This document shows, one piece after another, positions 1 to 5,724 of a stretch of DNA of 6,221 nt. The notes below the pieces were generated by a model. That model did not search any database, was not told the origin of the DNA, and worked only from the letters and a program-made list of their open reading frames with translations. The number at the start of each line of letters is the position of its first letter. The first letter of the stretch is position 1. The DNA comes from Clostridioides sp. (GTDB lineage: Bacteria > Bacillota > Clostridia > Peptostreptococcales > Peptostreptococcaceae), in the NCBI GenBank assembly GCA_031272305.1, contig JAISUA010000019.1:1-6221 (forward strand). Reading direction: 5' to 3'. Made by a program: the position numbers and the translations under genes.

Positions 1-16
1 ATAAAAAAATTCTTTT

Positions 17-49
17 TTTAGATTTACATTCTCTTTAAATAAATCTAAA
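17..49. repeat. A/T-rich inverted repeat downstream of the CWB2-CAP gene
   Basis: TTTAGATTTA (17-26) pairs perfectly with TAAATCTAAA (40-49) around a 13-nt loop. It lies about 105 nt past the CWB2-CAP stop. In the minus-strand direction a run of seven T (9-3) follows only after about seven bases. It could be a weak terminator, but the stem has a single G/C pair. Nothing else is recognised in the first 154 bases. Confidence 0.3.
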
Positions 50-154
50 GACGAAAACAGATGGAAGTATTGAAAAAATCCGATATATAAATTCTAATTT
101 TCATTATAAACTTTTATAATCAGCTACTAGTTCAGAGAGCTTTATTTTCAAATT

Positions 155-1504
155 TTATCCTATAAATTCTTGTGTCCAATATATTCTTCCATCATTATTA
201 ACAGCTATTCCTACACCTAATTTGGTGTATTTTTCATTCAAAATATTTCTTTTATGGCTCTCAGAATTCATCCAAGCCTTCACAACTGCTTCTGGAGTCT
301 TCTGACCATACGCAATATTTTCACCAGCGAAATAATATTTCACTCCTAACATATCTAATAATTGATATGGTGTACCATATGTTGGTGATTGATGCGAAAA
401 ATAATTTTTTTGAGCCATATCTGCCGATTTAATAGTCGCTACTATCGACAACATTTCATCTGGTTCAAGTTCTTTTATACCTCTGCTTACTCTTTCTTTA
501 TTTACTAGCATCAAAACCTTTTCTTGAAAATCAACAAACTCATCTACGTTTTTAGCTGAAGTCATATCAAAATTACTGTTTGCAACATTGATACAATCCA
601 CTATAGTTTCATTATCAATGTTACCCATAGAAATAATTTCTCCTATTCCTTTCAACAAACTTTTATCTGAGTTTTTTGAGACTAGTACTAAACCATGATC
701 CTTCGCTAAAAGAGGAGCTGACATTGCTCTTTCAAGCTCTGTTCCATCGGTTATATAAGTTTTCTTTACTCCTTTATAAAATTCATTAAACACTAAATTA
801 TTCGTATTGTAACGGTCTAGTCCTTTAAACGAAACTGTTTTTTTGGCATTTGATACATCCACATTCATCACAGAATCTCCACCTATAACATAAACATTCT
901 TGTTAGAAGTACTTACAGGAGAACTTTGACCATCTGTTAGAACTATTGGTACAGAATCCCTAGCAGATACTGGAGACATGCTTACAGCATCAGCCTCACC
1001 TTTGTAAGCGTTTACAAGTGCAACAGAATCAATGTCTACATATTTCGAAATCTCACTATACACTGCCAAACTTGTTTCTATCCTATCACTCCCTCCCAAA
1101 CGTATCACTTTGAATCCTCGTTTTTTTAAATCTTTCTCTACAGAATCGCTAATGCTTTTTTCTCTCCCTAAAATATAAATTGTTTTAAAACTTTTCAATT
1201 GTTCAATAGTAGAACTTTTTATTGAATCTTTACTCGTCATAAAAATAGGTGCTTGTAAAACTCCAGATAAAGCACTTGCACTTAGAGAATCTGCTATACT
1301 TTTGTCTGTATTCACAATTATTGCTTTCTCTGAGTTTGTATTTTGCATAATTTGTGTAGCAATATTATTGCTAAATTCGTATTTATCATCTCCATTTATT
1401 TCTGATAACCTGTCTAATGCAAACGAATTTGTGTTACAAGTTTGTGAAAATATAAAAAGCACAATAATCATTCTTTGTATAATCTTCAACTTCTTTATTT
1501 TCAC
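155..1504 (-). CDS. Secreted CWB2 cell-wall-binding protein with C-terminal CAP (YkwD-type) domain
   Basis: A predicted 449-residue secreted protein. I place the start at the GTG at 1504-1502, because AGAGGTG lies 6 nt upstream; an in-frame GTG at 1513 overlaps that ribosome site. Numbering below is from GTG1504. A basic N-terminus (KIKKLKIIQR) and a hydrophobic core end in a likely signal-peptidase site after NSFA (about residue 29). Three CWB2-like repeats follow, with cores DRLSEINGDDKY (about 31), VIRLGGSDRIET (about 133) and VSFKGLDRYNT (about 224). Each leads into an alternating hydrophobic strand (APIFMT, VPIVLT, GLVLVS) that matches the position of the PILL motif. In this family CWB2 repeats bind secondary wall polymers non-covalently. 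The CAP domain spans about 325-449 and has FSHQSPTYGTPYQLL (His371), AGENIAYG (Glu395), SESHKRNIL (His417) and LGVGI. These are the usual cavity residues, so the fold looks intact. No lipobox or LPXTG is seen. The molecular role is unknown; bacterial CAP proteins are mostly uncharacterised. The domain calls are strong, the function is not. Confidence 0.93.
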   Translation of the reverse strand: MKIKKLKIIQRMIIVLFIFSQTCNTNSFALDRLSEINGDDKYEFSNNIATQIMQNTNSEKAIIVNTDKSIADSLSASALSGVLQAPIFMTSKDSIKSSTIEQLKSFKTIYILGREKSISDSVEKDLKKRGFKVIRLGGSDRIETSLAVYSEISKYVDIDSVALVNAYKGEADAVSMSPVSARDSVPIVLTDGQSSPVSTSNKNVYVIGGDSVMNVDVSNAKKTVSFKGLDRYNTNNLVFNEFYKGVKKTYITDGTELERAMSAPLLAKDHGLVLVSKNSDKSLLKGIGEIISMGNIDNETIVDCINVANSNFDMTSAKNVDEFVDFQEKVLMLVNKERVSRGIKELEPDEMLSIVATIKSADMAQKNYFSHQSPTYGTPYQLLDMLGVKYYFAGENIAYGQKTPEAVVKAWMNSESHKRNILNEKYTKLGVGIAVNNDGRIYWTQEFIG

Positions 1505-1510
1505 TATAAT

Positions 1511-1517
1511 CACCTCT
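1511..1517 (-). promoter_or_regulatory. Ribosome binding site that sets the CWB2-CAP start
   Basis: On the minus strand AGAGGTG lies 6 nt upstream of the GTG at 1504-1502. The alternative GTG at 1513-1511 is itself part of this site, so it would have no ribosome site of its own at a normal distance. This favours the shorter reading by three residues. Confidence 0.7.
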
Positions 1518-1545
1518 AATCAACAAGAGAGTCATTGCAATATCA

Positions 1546-1572
1546 ATAATATCAGTCAAATTTCTATTGCAA
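1546..1572 (-). promoter_or_regulatory. Weak candidate promoter for the CWB2-CAP gene
   Basis: On the minus strand a TTGCAA hexamer (1572-1567) is followed after 15 nt by TATTAT (1551-1546), which is preceded by TG in the extended -10 position (TGATATTAT). The spacing is short and the region is so A/T-rich that such matches arise by chance. A perfect 10-bp palindrome, AACAGCTGTT (1571-1580), abuts the -35 side and could be an operator half-site or nothing. The predicted leader would be about 35 nt. This is a guess at the right place rather than a firm call. Confidence 0.2.
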
Positions 1573-1768
1573 CAGCTGTTCTTTTTTCTTTCCTTTTTCT
1601 AAAAATGTTTTCCACAATATATTCATGTCATTTTTTATATATAAGAAAACATAACTTTTTGAAAAAACTTTTTTGTTTATTTTTTTGATACACATCAGCG
1701 ATTTATACATACAAATTAATTTATACCTTATTATCTAACATTATTCAAACAATTGCAATCGCCTTGCT

Positions 1769-1800
1769 TAAATTAACCTGTTTTCGACCTAAATTAACCT
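1769..1800. repeat. Two 11-bp direct repeats spaced 21 bp apart (operator-like)
   Basis: TAAATTAACCT occurs at 1769-1779 and again at 1790-1800. The start-to-start distance of 21 bp is two helical turns, so both copies would face the same side of the DNA. The intervening TGTTTTCGACC is not repeated. This is the classic arrangement for a regulator that binds direct repeats, such as many response regulators. It lies about 270 bp upstream of the CWB2-CAP start, which is far for a simple promoter operator. No known consensus is recognised. Confidence 0.4.
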
Positions 1801-2072
1801 AAATATTAATTCGAAATACATTAAATTTGTTTTTCTATTTTTAAGCTGTAACAAATTAATAGTTCTAAACGTATACTTTATTGTAAAAAACACCAGTATA
1901 TTTTTGTTATTAATTCAAAAAATAAAAAAATATTTAGCCTTTTTAAAATTTATGATTTAAAGTCTATTTTTTACTTCTAAAATAACAGTATTTTTGTTTT
2001 AAGATACATTTTGAGTTTATGGAAAATTAAAAGCTCAATTCTATTGTATAAAATAACAAATATAATTATTTT

Positions 2073-2214
2073 TTCAGCAAAACAATAGGCATTATATAAA
2101 ATATCAAATGTAATTATTTATTCAGTAAAAGGTTAGTTATCATTAAAACCTCAAACATAATTGTTTGTTCAGTAAAAGGTTAGTTATTATTAAAACCTCA
2201 AACATAATTGTTTG
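2073..2214. repeat. 47-bp tandem repeat array, two near-identical and one degenerate copy
   Basis: Units at 2121-2167 and 2168-2214 are each 47 bp and differ at one base only. A third unit, 48 bp at 2073-2120, keeps the start (TTCAGCAAAA) and end (TCAAATGTAATTATTTA) but has a diverged middle. A further partial copy ends at 2072, and the start of a new unit (TTCAATAAAA) follows at 2215. Each full unit carries two small dyads: AGGTT paired with AACCT across 12 bases, and CAAACA-TAAT-TGTTTG. The gradient from degenerate to near-identical copies suggests recent duplication at the right end. Confidence 0.9.
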
Positions 2215-2220
2215 TTCAAT

Positions 2221-2315
2221 AAAAAAGAGGCTGTGATGTTGTTTTTTTTGAAAAGTTTACATTTTCAATTCGTAAATCTCAAATTAAATCTTATAAACAA
2301 CATTCATAACCTCTT
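2221..2315 (-). terminator. Candidate transcription terminator after the sortase operon
   Basis: Read on the minus strand, the inverted repeat ends with ACAGCCTC followed at once by six T residues (2226-2221), so a folded transcript would end in a stem plus U-run. It lies about 110 nt downstream of the stop of the last sortase-operon gene, between that gene and the CWB2-CAP unit. The loop is long (about 50 nt, with an inner hairpin), which is unusual for an intrinsic terminator and lowers confidence. Confidence 0.4.
2225..2315. repeat. 91-bp imperfect inverted repeat, MITE-like or insertion-sequence-end remnant
   Basis: The left arm AAGAGGCTGTGATGTTG (2225-2241) matches the reverse complement of 2298-2315 (AAGAGGTTATGAATGTTG) with two mismatches and one inserted base. 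Pairing continues for another TTT/AAA. Inside sits a second imperfect dyad (AGTTTAC at 2254-2260 against GTAAATCT at 2272-2279). From memory, AAAAGAGGCTGT resembles the ends of IS1182-type elements common in Firmicutes, but no transposase is present and I could not compare it with a database. It directly abuts the 47-bp array. Confidence 0.6.
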
Positions 2316-2410
2316 AGATTGTATCTTCATGAATTTTAATAATATAAATACTTATGATTTTTTATTTTTACCATTTATTTTTCTTTATGATTTTTCTTCT
2401 TACTTTTTTG

Positions 2411-2431
2411 TTTTTACTTTTTACTTTTTAC
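2411..2431. repeat. Three heptamer repeats TTTTTAC covering a stop codon
   Basis: TTTTTAC is repeated at 2411-2417, 2418-2424 and 2425-2431. The stop codon of the small membrane protein (2428-2430) lies inside the last unit. Because seven is not a multiple of three, gain or loss of a unit upstream of the stop on the coding strand could change the end of the protein, although the stop itself is within the repeat. Confidence 0.7.
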
Positions 2432-2736
2432 TCTTTATTTTTTTCTTTTATATTCTGCACTCCACCTTTTATTTTTTTGACTAACAAATATATTGAGAAT
2501 GATAGTAAATACACTCCTATTGGTATGAATATGAACATTAGAAGGTTCATATAAAGTTCTTTTAGTCTGACTCCTTCGAAATATGGATACAAAAATTGAT
2601 ATCCTAAGAAACACGCTAAATTTGCACTTACAATACTTGCTATACTCATAAAAAGCGAACGTCTATTTAAAAATAATAGTATCAATGCAACTAATGTTCC
2701 CACCGCCCATACTACGATCAATAATTTAAAATCCAA
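2428..2736 (-). CDS. Small three-helix integral membrane protein of unknown function
   Basis: A 102-residue protein that I do not recognise. It is almost wholly hydrophobic, with likely membrane helices at about 5-23, 28-50 and 63-86. A short basic turn (NRR, 24-26) lies between the first two, and a lysine-rich tail (KKIKGGVQNIKEKNKE) should be cytoplasmic. The start is TTG at 2736, supported by AAAGGAG 10 nt upstream. It is the last gene of the sortase cluster, 134 bp after the second sortase and on the same strand, so it is probably co-transcribed. Small membrane proteins in this position may aid sortase or pilus function, but nothing in the sequence shows this. Continuous reading, a ribosome site and clean helix pattern make a real gene likely, despite the low-complexity DNA around it. 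Confidence 0.75.
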   Translation of the reverse strand: MDFKLLIVVWAVGTLVALILLFLNRRSLFMSIASIVSANLACFLGYQFLYPYFEGVRLKELYMNLLMFIFIPIGVYLLSFSIYLLVKKIKGGVQNIKEKNKE

Positions 2737-2746
2737 ACTTATATTT

Positions 2747-2753
2747 CTCCTTT
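2747..2753 (-). promoter_or_regulatory. Ribosome binding site for the small membrane protein
   Basis: AAAGGAG on the minus strand, 10 nt before the TTG at 2736-2734. The core is strong and the spacing slightly long. No ATG or GTG lies in frame at a suitable distance, so TTG is the best start. Confidence 0.65.
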
Positions 2754-2824
2754 CGTATTTTTTGTTTATGTTTTATTTCTATATTAAATTCTACTTTATT
2801 GTATTTCTGGTTTATTTAACTTTC

Positions 2825-2866
2825 ACTTTTACTTTATTTTATTTTACTTTTACTTTATTTTATTTC
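2825..2866. repeat. 21-bp tandem duplication in the spacer after the long sortase
   Basis: ACTTTTACTTTATTTTATTT plus one more base is present at 2825-2845 and again at 2846-2866, identical except for the final base (T or C). It ends four bases from the stop codon of the long sortase. The rest of this 134-bp spacer is made of similar T-rich words on the plus strand (A-rich in the transcript). Confidence 0.8.
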
Positions 2867-2870
2867 ATTC

Positions 2871-4331
2871 CTACTTTATTTCTATTTCTATATCTTTTGT
2901 TTGTGTTGCTTGTAGCTTCATTGTTCCATCGTAGAATTTATACTCTGCTGTTGCGTTGTATATTCCTTTTTGAAGGTTGCAGTCAAAATAGGCTGTATTT
3001 ACGATTGTACCAGGATTTAATTTTTCCGTTTTGTACAATATTTGTCCATTATCTTTGAGTTTGTATTCTACTTCTATGATGAAATCACTGTAAGGTGGAT
3101 TTATCAGCCTTATTGTAGCCATTTTTTCCGATACAGGTACTTTTGAATTTAATTCCATATACGCTTTGCCTTCATCTACTGATTTATTTTTCCAGTTTTG
3201 TTTTTCCTCATTTGTCAATATATTCGATTGTCTACTATAATCTCTGTTATGTGTCATTTCGTTTCCTCGCTTTGCAAGTACTATAACTGAATATACTATA
3301 CCTATCAAAAATACTATCAATAGTATGATGCTCAATATGAACTTGATTTTTTGCCAAAGTGTCTTTTGCTCGCTCATTACAGATAATATTCCACTAATTT
3401 TAAATGCACTCCCTTCTGTATTAGATGTGTTTTTCTCAGTTGTACTACCTACTATAGCATTTGTTTGAGAATCATTGCTTGCTTCATTTAGACTTCCTAG
3501 GTCGTCTACATATACTCTCTTGCAAAATATAGCTAGTCTATGCGTGCTTTTTCTGTATGGATGACAAGTGATAAGTGTAATCATATCTTCATCTTCTTCG
3601 ATCAAAAGTTTAGATACGTCTGTTGGAAGTATTACTTCGCAATTTTCCACTCTATATGCAAGCGTTTCTCTAAAATTTTCGATATATACTCTATCACCTG
3701 TTTTTAATCTATCTAAATTTCTAAACATAGCTGTCCTACTATATCCTCTATGTGCTGCTATGACAGAATTCGTATTGTTTCCACCTATTGGATATGATGT
3801 ATTCGTCAAATGCACTGCTCCAAGTTTCATATTATATGTATTCGCACCAAGATATAGAGGTAGTTTGACATCTATCTTTGGAATCTCAATAAAAGCAATC
3901 AGATTATCCTTCAGACCATACTGACTCAAGTCTACGTCTGAATTTTGATAAGAAAATGGATCTTGAAGTGTACTTTGACCGTTTTTGAAAAGTGATTCGT
4001 TCTCTTTTACGAGTTTCTGATACAAATCTTCTATCTTTTCTTGAGAGATAATAGCATCATTTCTCCATAAAGTCTGTTCTTCAGTACTTGATTTTCCTTG
4101 ATTTTTTTCAGATTGATTATTTGTGTTGCTTTGATTGTTTACGTCAGATGTTTGAGCTTGCTTGGAACTTGTATTTTTACTTATCTTTCCATTTGATACC
4201 CTCACTTCAAAATCTTCGTATTTGTTTTGTACTTCCAATCTGTAGAATATATCTGTCATGTATGGTGTTAAAAGTATCAACAAACCTGCAATAAGTATAT
4301 ACCATGCGATCCGTCTAAATAGTTTCCTCAA
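2871..4331 (-). CDS. Class C (pilin-type) sortase with extra C-terminal domain
   Basis: A 486-residue transpeptidase of the sortase family. Class C enzymes join pilin subunits by attacking the LPXTG-like signal of one and linking it to a lysine of the next, outside the membrane. An N-terminal membrane anchor lies at about 8-25. A Ser/Asn/Gln/Thr-rich linker (50-86) precedes the lid motif Asp124-Pro125-Phe126, typical of class C. The catalytic core has IEIPKI (148-153), His194 (AAHRGY), Cys256 (TLITCHPY) and Arg265 (THRLAIF), all intact. A second polar linker leads to a membrane helix at about 330-353. Class C enzymes usually end soon after this helix, at roughly 250-320 residues. Here about 130 more residues follow, with a beta-rich module at 398-486 (INPPYSDFIIEVEYKL, LNPGTIV, KGIYNATAEYKFYDG). 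It resembles, from memory, a module in small secreted Firmicute proteins of unknown role. The start is TTG with AAGAGAGTG 7 nt upstream. Sortase identity is certain; substrate is inferred. Confidence 0.93.
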   Translation of the reverse strand: MRKLFRRIAWYILIAGLLILLTPYMTDIFYRLEVQNKYEDFEVRVSNGKISKNTSSKQAQTSDVNNQSNTNNQSEKNQGKSSTEEQTLWRNDAIISQEKIEDLYQKLVKENESLFKNGQSTLQDPFSYQNSDVDLSQYGLKDNLIAFIEIPKIDVKLPLYLGANTYNMKLGAVHLTNTSYPIGGNNTNSVIAAHRGYSRTAMFRNLDRLKTGDRVYIENFRETLAYRVENCEVILPTDVSKLLIEEDEDMITLITCHPYRKSTHRLAIFCKRVYVDDLGSLNEASNDSQTNAIVGSTTEKNTSNTEGSAFKISGILSVMSEQKTLWQKIKFILSIILLIVFLIGIVYSVIVLAKRGNEMTHNRDYSRQSNILTNEEKQNWKNKSVDEGKAYMELNSKVPVSEKMATIRLINPPYSDFIIEVEYKLKDNGQILYKTEKLNPGTIVNTAYFDCNLQKGIYNATAEYKFYDGTMKLQATQTKDIEIEIK

Positions 4332-4338
4332 TCAAAAT

Positions 4339-4347
4339 CACTCTCTT
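4339..4347 (-). promoter_or_regulatory. Ribosome binding site for the long sortase
   Basis: AAGAGAGTG on the minus strand ends 7 nt before the TTG at 4331-4329. It is a weaker match than those of its neighbours. The nearby GTG in this motif is out of frame, so TTG is kept; the next residues (MRKLFRRIAW) give a proper basic start to the membrane anchor. Confidence 0.55.
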
Positions 4348-4475
4348 TTCTTCGTAAGGTCGTTATTATATTTATTTTATTTTATTTACCTAAATTGCAA
4401 TAACAAATTGAACTATCATCATTTTTTATTTTCTCTGTTTTTGTTCTCTAAGTTTCTTCTCTACTATAACTCAAG

Positions 4476-5312
4476 TTATTCTGTTTCTCTAATTCTTTTG
4501 TTTCTGTTTCTATAATATCCCACTATCCATAATAGCATTCCATTTGTTGAGATGATAAGCACTGTCACAATTATATATGAATTTTTTTTGACTATTTCTA
4601 TCATATCTGATATTTCGTATACTCTTTCTCCACGAACAAGCAGACGATGTGAGTTGATTCCATAAGGCGTACATGTAATCAAAGTTACATAGTCTTTTCC
4701 TTTGACTGCTGACAATCTTGATATGTCCTCAGGTTTGACTACATCTATTCTGCATACTTTGTAAGCTATCTTTCGATCCAAAACTTTTATGATAAATTTA
4801 TCGCCATTTTGCAATTTCGTCAAATCTGTGAAAAGTTTCGCCTCTGGAAGTCCTGTATGACCTGAAAGAAGTGCATGAGTCCCATCTCCACCTATTGGAA
4901 GTGCACTTCCTTCCAAGTGACCTACACCTTTTTTTAGTACTTCTTCGCTTGTTCCATGAAAAATAGGTATCTCTATGTTTATCTTCGGAATCTCTATATA
5001 TCCCATGATTCCATCTATGTCTAACACTTCCATATAGTTTTGAGGAAGTGCTACTCCACTTCCAGGAACAAACGGGTCTTTGACTGGATTGCCCATAAGG
5101 CTATTATTGTAATCGACAGCTTTTTGCCATTCTTTTTCTATTTGCGACTTACTCATAGTGCTTATTGTGTCACTATATACGTTGATTTCTGTGACCATTT
5201 GCCTAGAGTTGAATATATTGCTGATCGTCGGATAGGAAATGATTGCTATTCCTAAGATTGTTAAGATGATACTTAAAATTGGTATCGTGTTTTTGGATGT
5301 GTGATTTGCCAA
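4476..5312 (-). CDS. Class C (pilin-polymerising) sortase
   Basis: A 278-residue membrane-bound sortase of normal class C length and layout. Membrane helices lie at about 10-30 and 246-266, with the catalytic domain outside the cell between them. The lid motif is Asp79-Pro80-Phe81 (VKDPFVPG), which in this class covers the active site until substrate arrives. Catalytic residues are His152 (LSGHTGL), Cys214 (TLITCTPYG) and Arg223 (NSHRLLVRGER). IEIPKINIEIPIFHG (106-120) and LPIGGDGTHALL (138-149) are standard family segments. It is the first sortase after the pilin gene, so the likely role is polymerising that pilin. It shares the core plan of the longer sortase downstream but differs enough in sequence that the two probably prefer different subunits or steps. 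The start is TTG at 5312, with AAAGGGGG 6 nt upstream. Confidence 0.95.
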   Translation of the reverse strand: MANHTSKNTIPILSIILTILGIAIISYPTISNIFNSRQMVTEINVYSDTISTMSKSQIEKEWQKAVDYNNSLMGNPVKDPFVPGSGVALPQNYMEVLDIDGIMGYIEIPKINIEIPIFHGTSEEVLKKGVGHLEGSALPIGGDGTHALLSGHTGLPEAKLFTDLTKLQNGDKFIIKVLDRKIAYKVCRIDVVKPEDISRLSAVKGKDYVTLITCTPYGINSHRLLVRGERVYEISDMIEIVKKNSYIIVTVLIISTNGMLLWIVGYYRNRNKRIRETE

Positions 5313-5318
5313 ACAAAT

Positions 5319-5326
5319 CCCCCTTT
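5319..5326 (-). promoter_or_regulatory. Strong ribosome binding site for the first sortase
   Basis: AAAGGGGG on the minus strand lies 6 nt before the TTG at 5312-5310. The spacing is ideal and fixes the TTG start. The reading frame that begins at 5421 in another frame has no comparable site. Confidence 0.75.
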
Positions 5327-5359
5327 CTCAGATAAATTTTATATCTCAATTTTATGTAC

Positions 5360-5407
5360 ACAAACGTATAAAGAAAGTTGAAGTTTTCTCTTCCTTTATA
5401 CGTTTGT
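5360..5407. other. Perfect 14-bp inverted repeat (hairpin) upstream of the first sortase
   Basis: ACAAACGTATAAAG (5360-5373) is the exact reverse complement of CTTTATACGTTTGT (5394-5407). A further 4-bp GAAG/CTTC pair (5380-5383 with 5390-5393) can close the inner loop. In the transcript the hairpin stands 47 nt upstream of the sortase start. Neither side carries a T-run, so it does not look like an intrinsic terminator. It could block exonuclease and stabilise the upstream pilin message, be a processing site, or be a protein-binding palindrome in DNA. Confidence 0.75.
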
Positions 5408-5549
5408 AAAATTTTATTCAATTAGAGATGCTTATTTTGTTGCATGTTACTTTGTGTATTGTTTGTTGTTTATTATTCATTATTGTTATTTGTTGTTACT
5501 GTTTGTTGTTTGTTGTTTTACTGTTTATTTGTGTTGTTGTTTGTCATTA

Positions 5550-5647
5550 TTATTTTTTATTCTTATTTCGATTTTGTTGTTTGTTGGTATTGCTTGTGTT
5601 ATTATTTGTGTTATTTTTTTATTCTTATTTTGATTTTATTGTTTGTT
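5550..5647. repeat. Imperfect direct repeat of about 36 bp
   Basis: The segment at 5550-5585 (beginning TTATTTTTTATTCTTATTTC) recurs at 5611-5647 with one added T and two substitutions. The two copies start 61 bp apart. This shows that the spacer grew at least partly by duplication rather than by base drift alone. Confidence 0.65.
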
Positions 5648-5668
5648 TTATTATATTTTGTTGTCTGG

Positions 5669-5724
5669 TTATTTACTTATTTACTTATTTACTTATTTAC
5701 TTATTTGCTTATTTGCTTATTTGC
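5669..5724. repeat. Octamer microsatellite, seven tandem units
   Basis: Four perfect units of TTATTTAC (5669-5700) are followed by three perfect units of TTATTTGC (5701-5724). The block structure, with one variant per half, points to slippage or unequal exchange expanding each variant separately. It sits about 80 bp downstream of the pilin stop in the transcript direction. It does not overlap any gene or an obvious promoter. Confidence 0.95.

Larger units (their letters stand above)
1505..2427. other. Long gene-free intergenic region (about 920 bp)
   Basis: No convincing gene is seen on either strand. From right to left (the direction of transcription) it holds: a T-rich stretch on the plus strand with short simple repeats next to the stop of the small membrane gene; an imperfect inverted repeat at 2225-2315; a 47-bp tandem array at 2073-2214 with an older degenerate copy reaching to about 2040; an A/T-rich segment with nothing recognisable (about 1810-2030); a pair of 11-bp direct repeats at 1769-1800; and the probable promoter region of the CWB2-CAP gene. 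The heptamer ATTGCAA occurs three times (1534, 1566, 1752). No tRNA, rRNA or known riboswitch pattern was recognised. Confidence 0.75.

Noticed and set aside
103..120. Terminator made by ATTATAAA and TTTATAAT downstream of the CWB2-CAP gene.
   Set aside because: The stem is entirely A/T with almost no loop and no T-run follows, so it is expected by chance in this composition.
1302..1688. Plus-strand frame of 128 residues opposite the CWB2-CAP signal peptide.
   Set aside because: It is antisense to a confident gene, extends into A/T-rich intergenic DNA and has no recognisable domain.
2073..2214. CRISPR array.
   Set aside because: The 47-bp units are contiguous, with no unique spacers between them, and no cas gene is present.
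2225..2315. Complete insertion sequence.
   Set aside because: The element is only 91 bp and encodes no transposase; at most it is a MITE or a remnant.
2236..2484. Plus-strand frame starting at ATG 2236 with AAGAGG 5 nt upstream.
   Set aside because: The apparent ribosome site is part of the inverted-repeat arm, the protein is low-complexity Phe/Leu/Asn, and it runs into the small membrane gene on the opposite strand.
5203..5421. Minus-strand frame of 72 residues overlapping the first sortase start.
   Set aside because: It begins beside the hairpin without a ribosome site and overlaps the well-supported sortase by over 100 bases in another frame.
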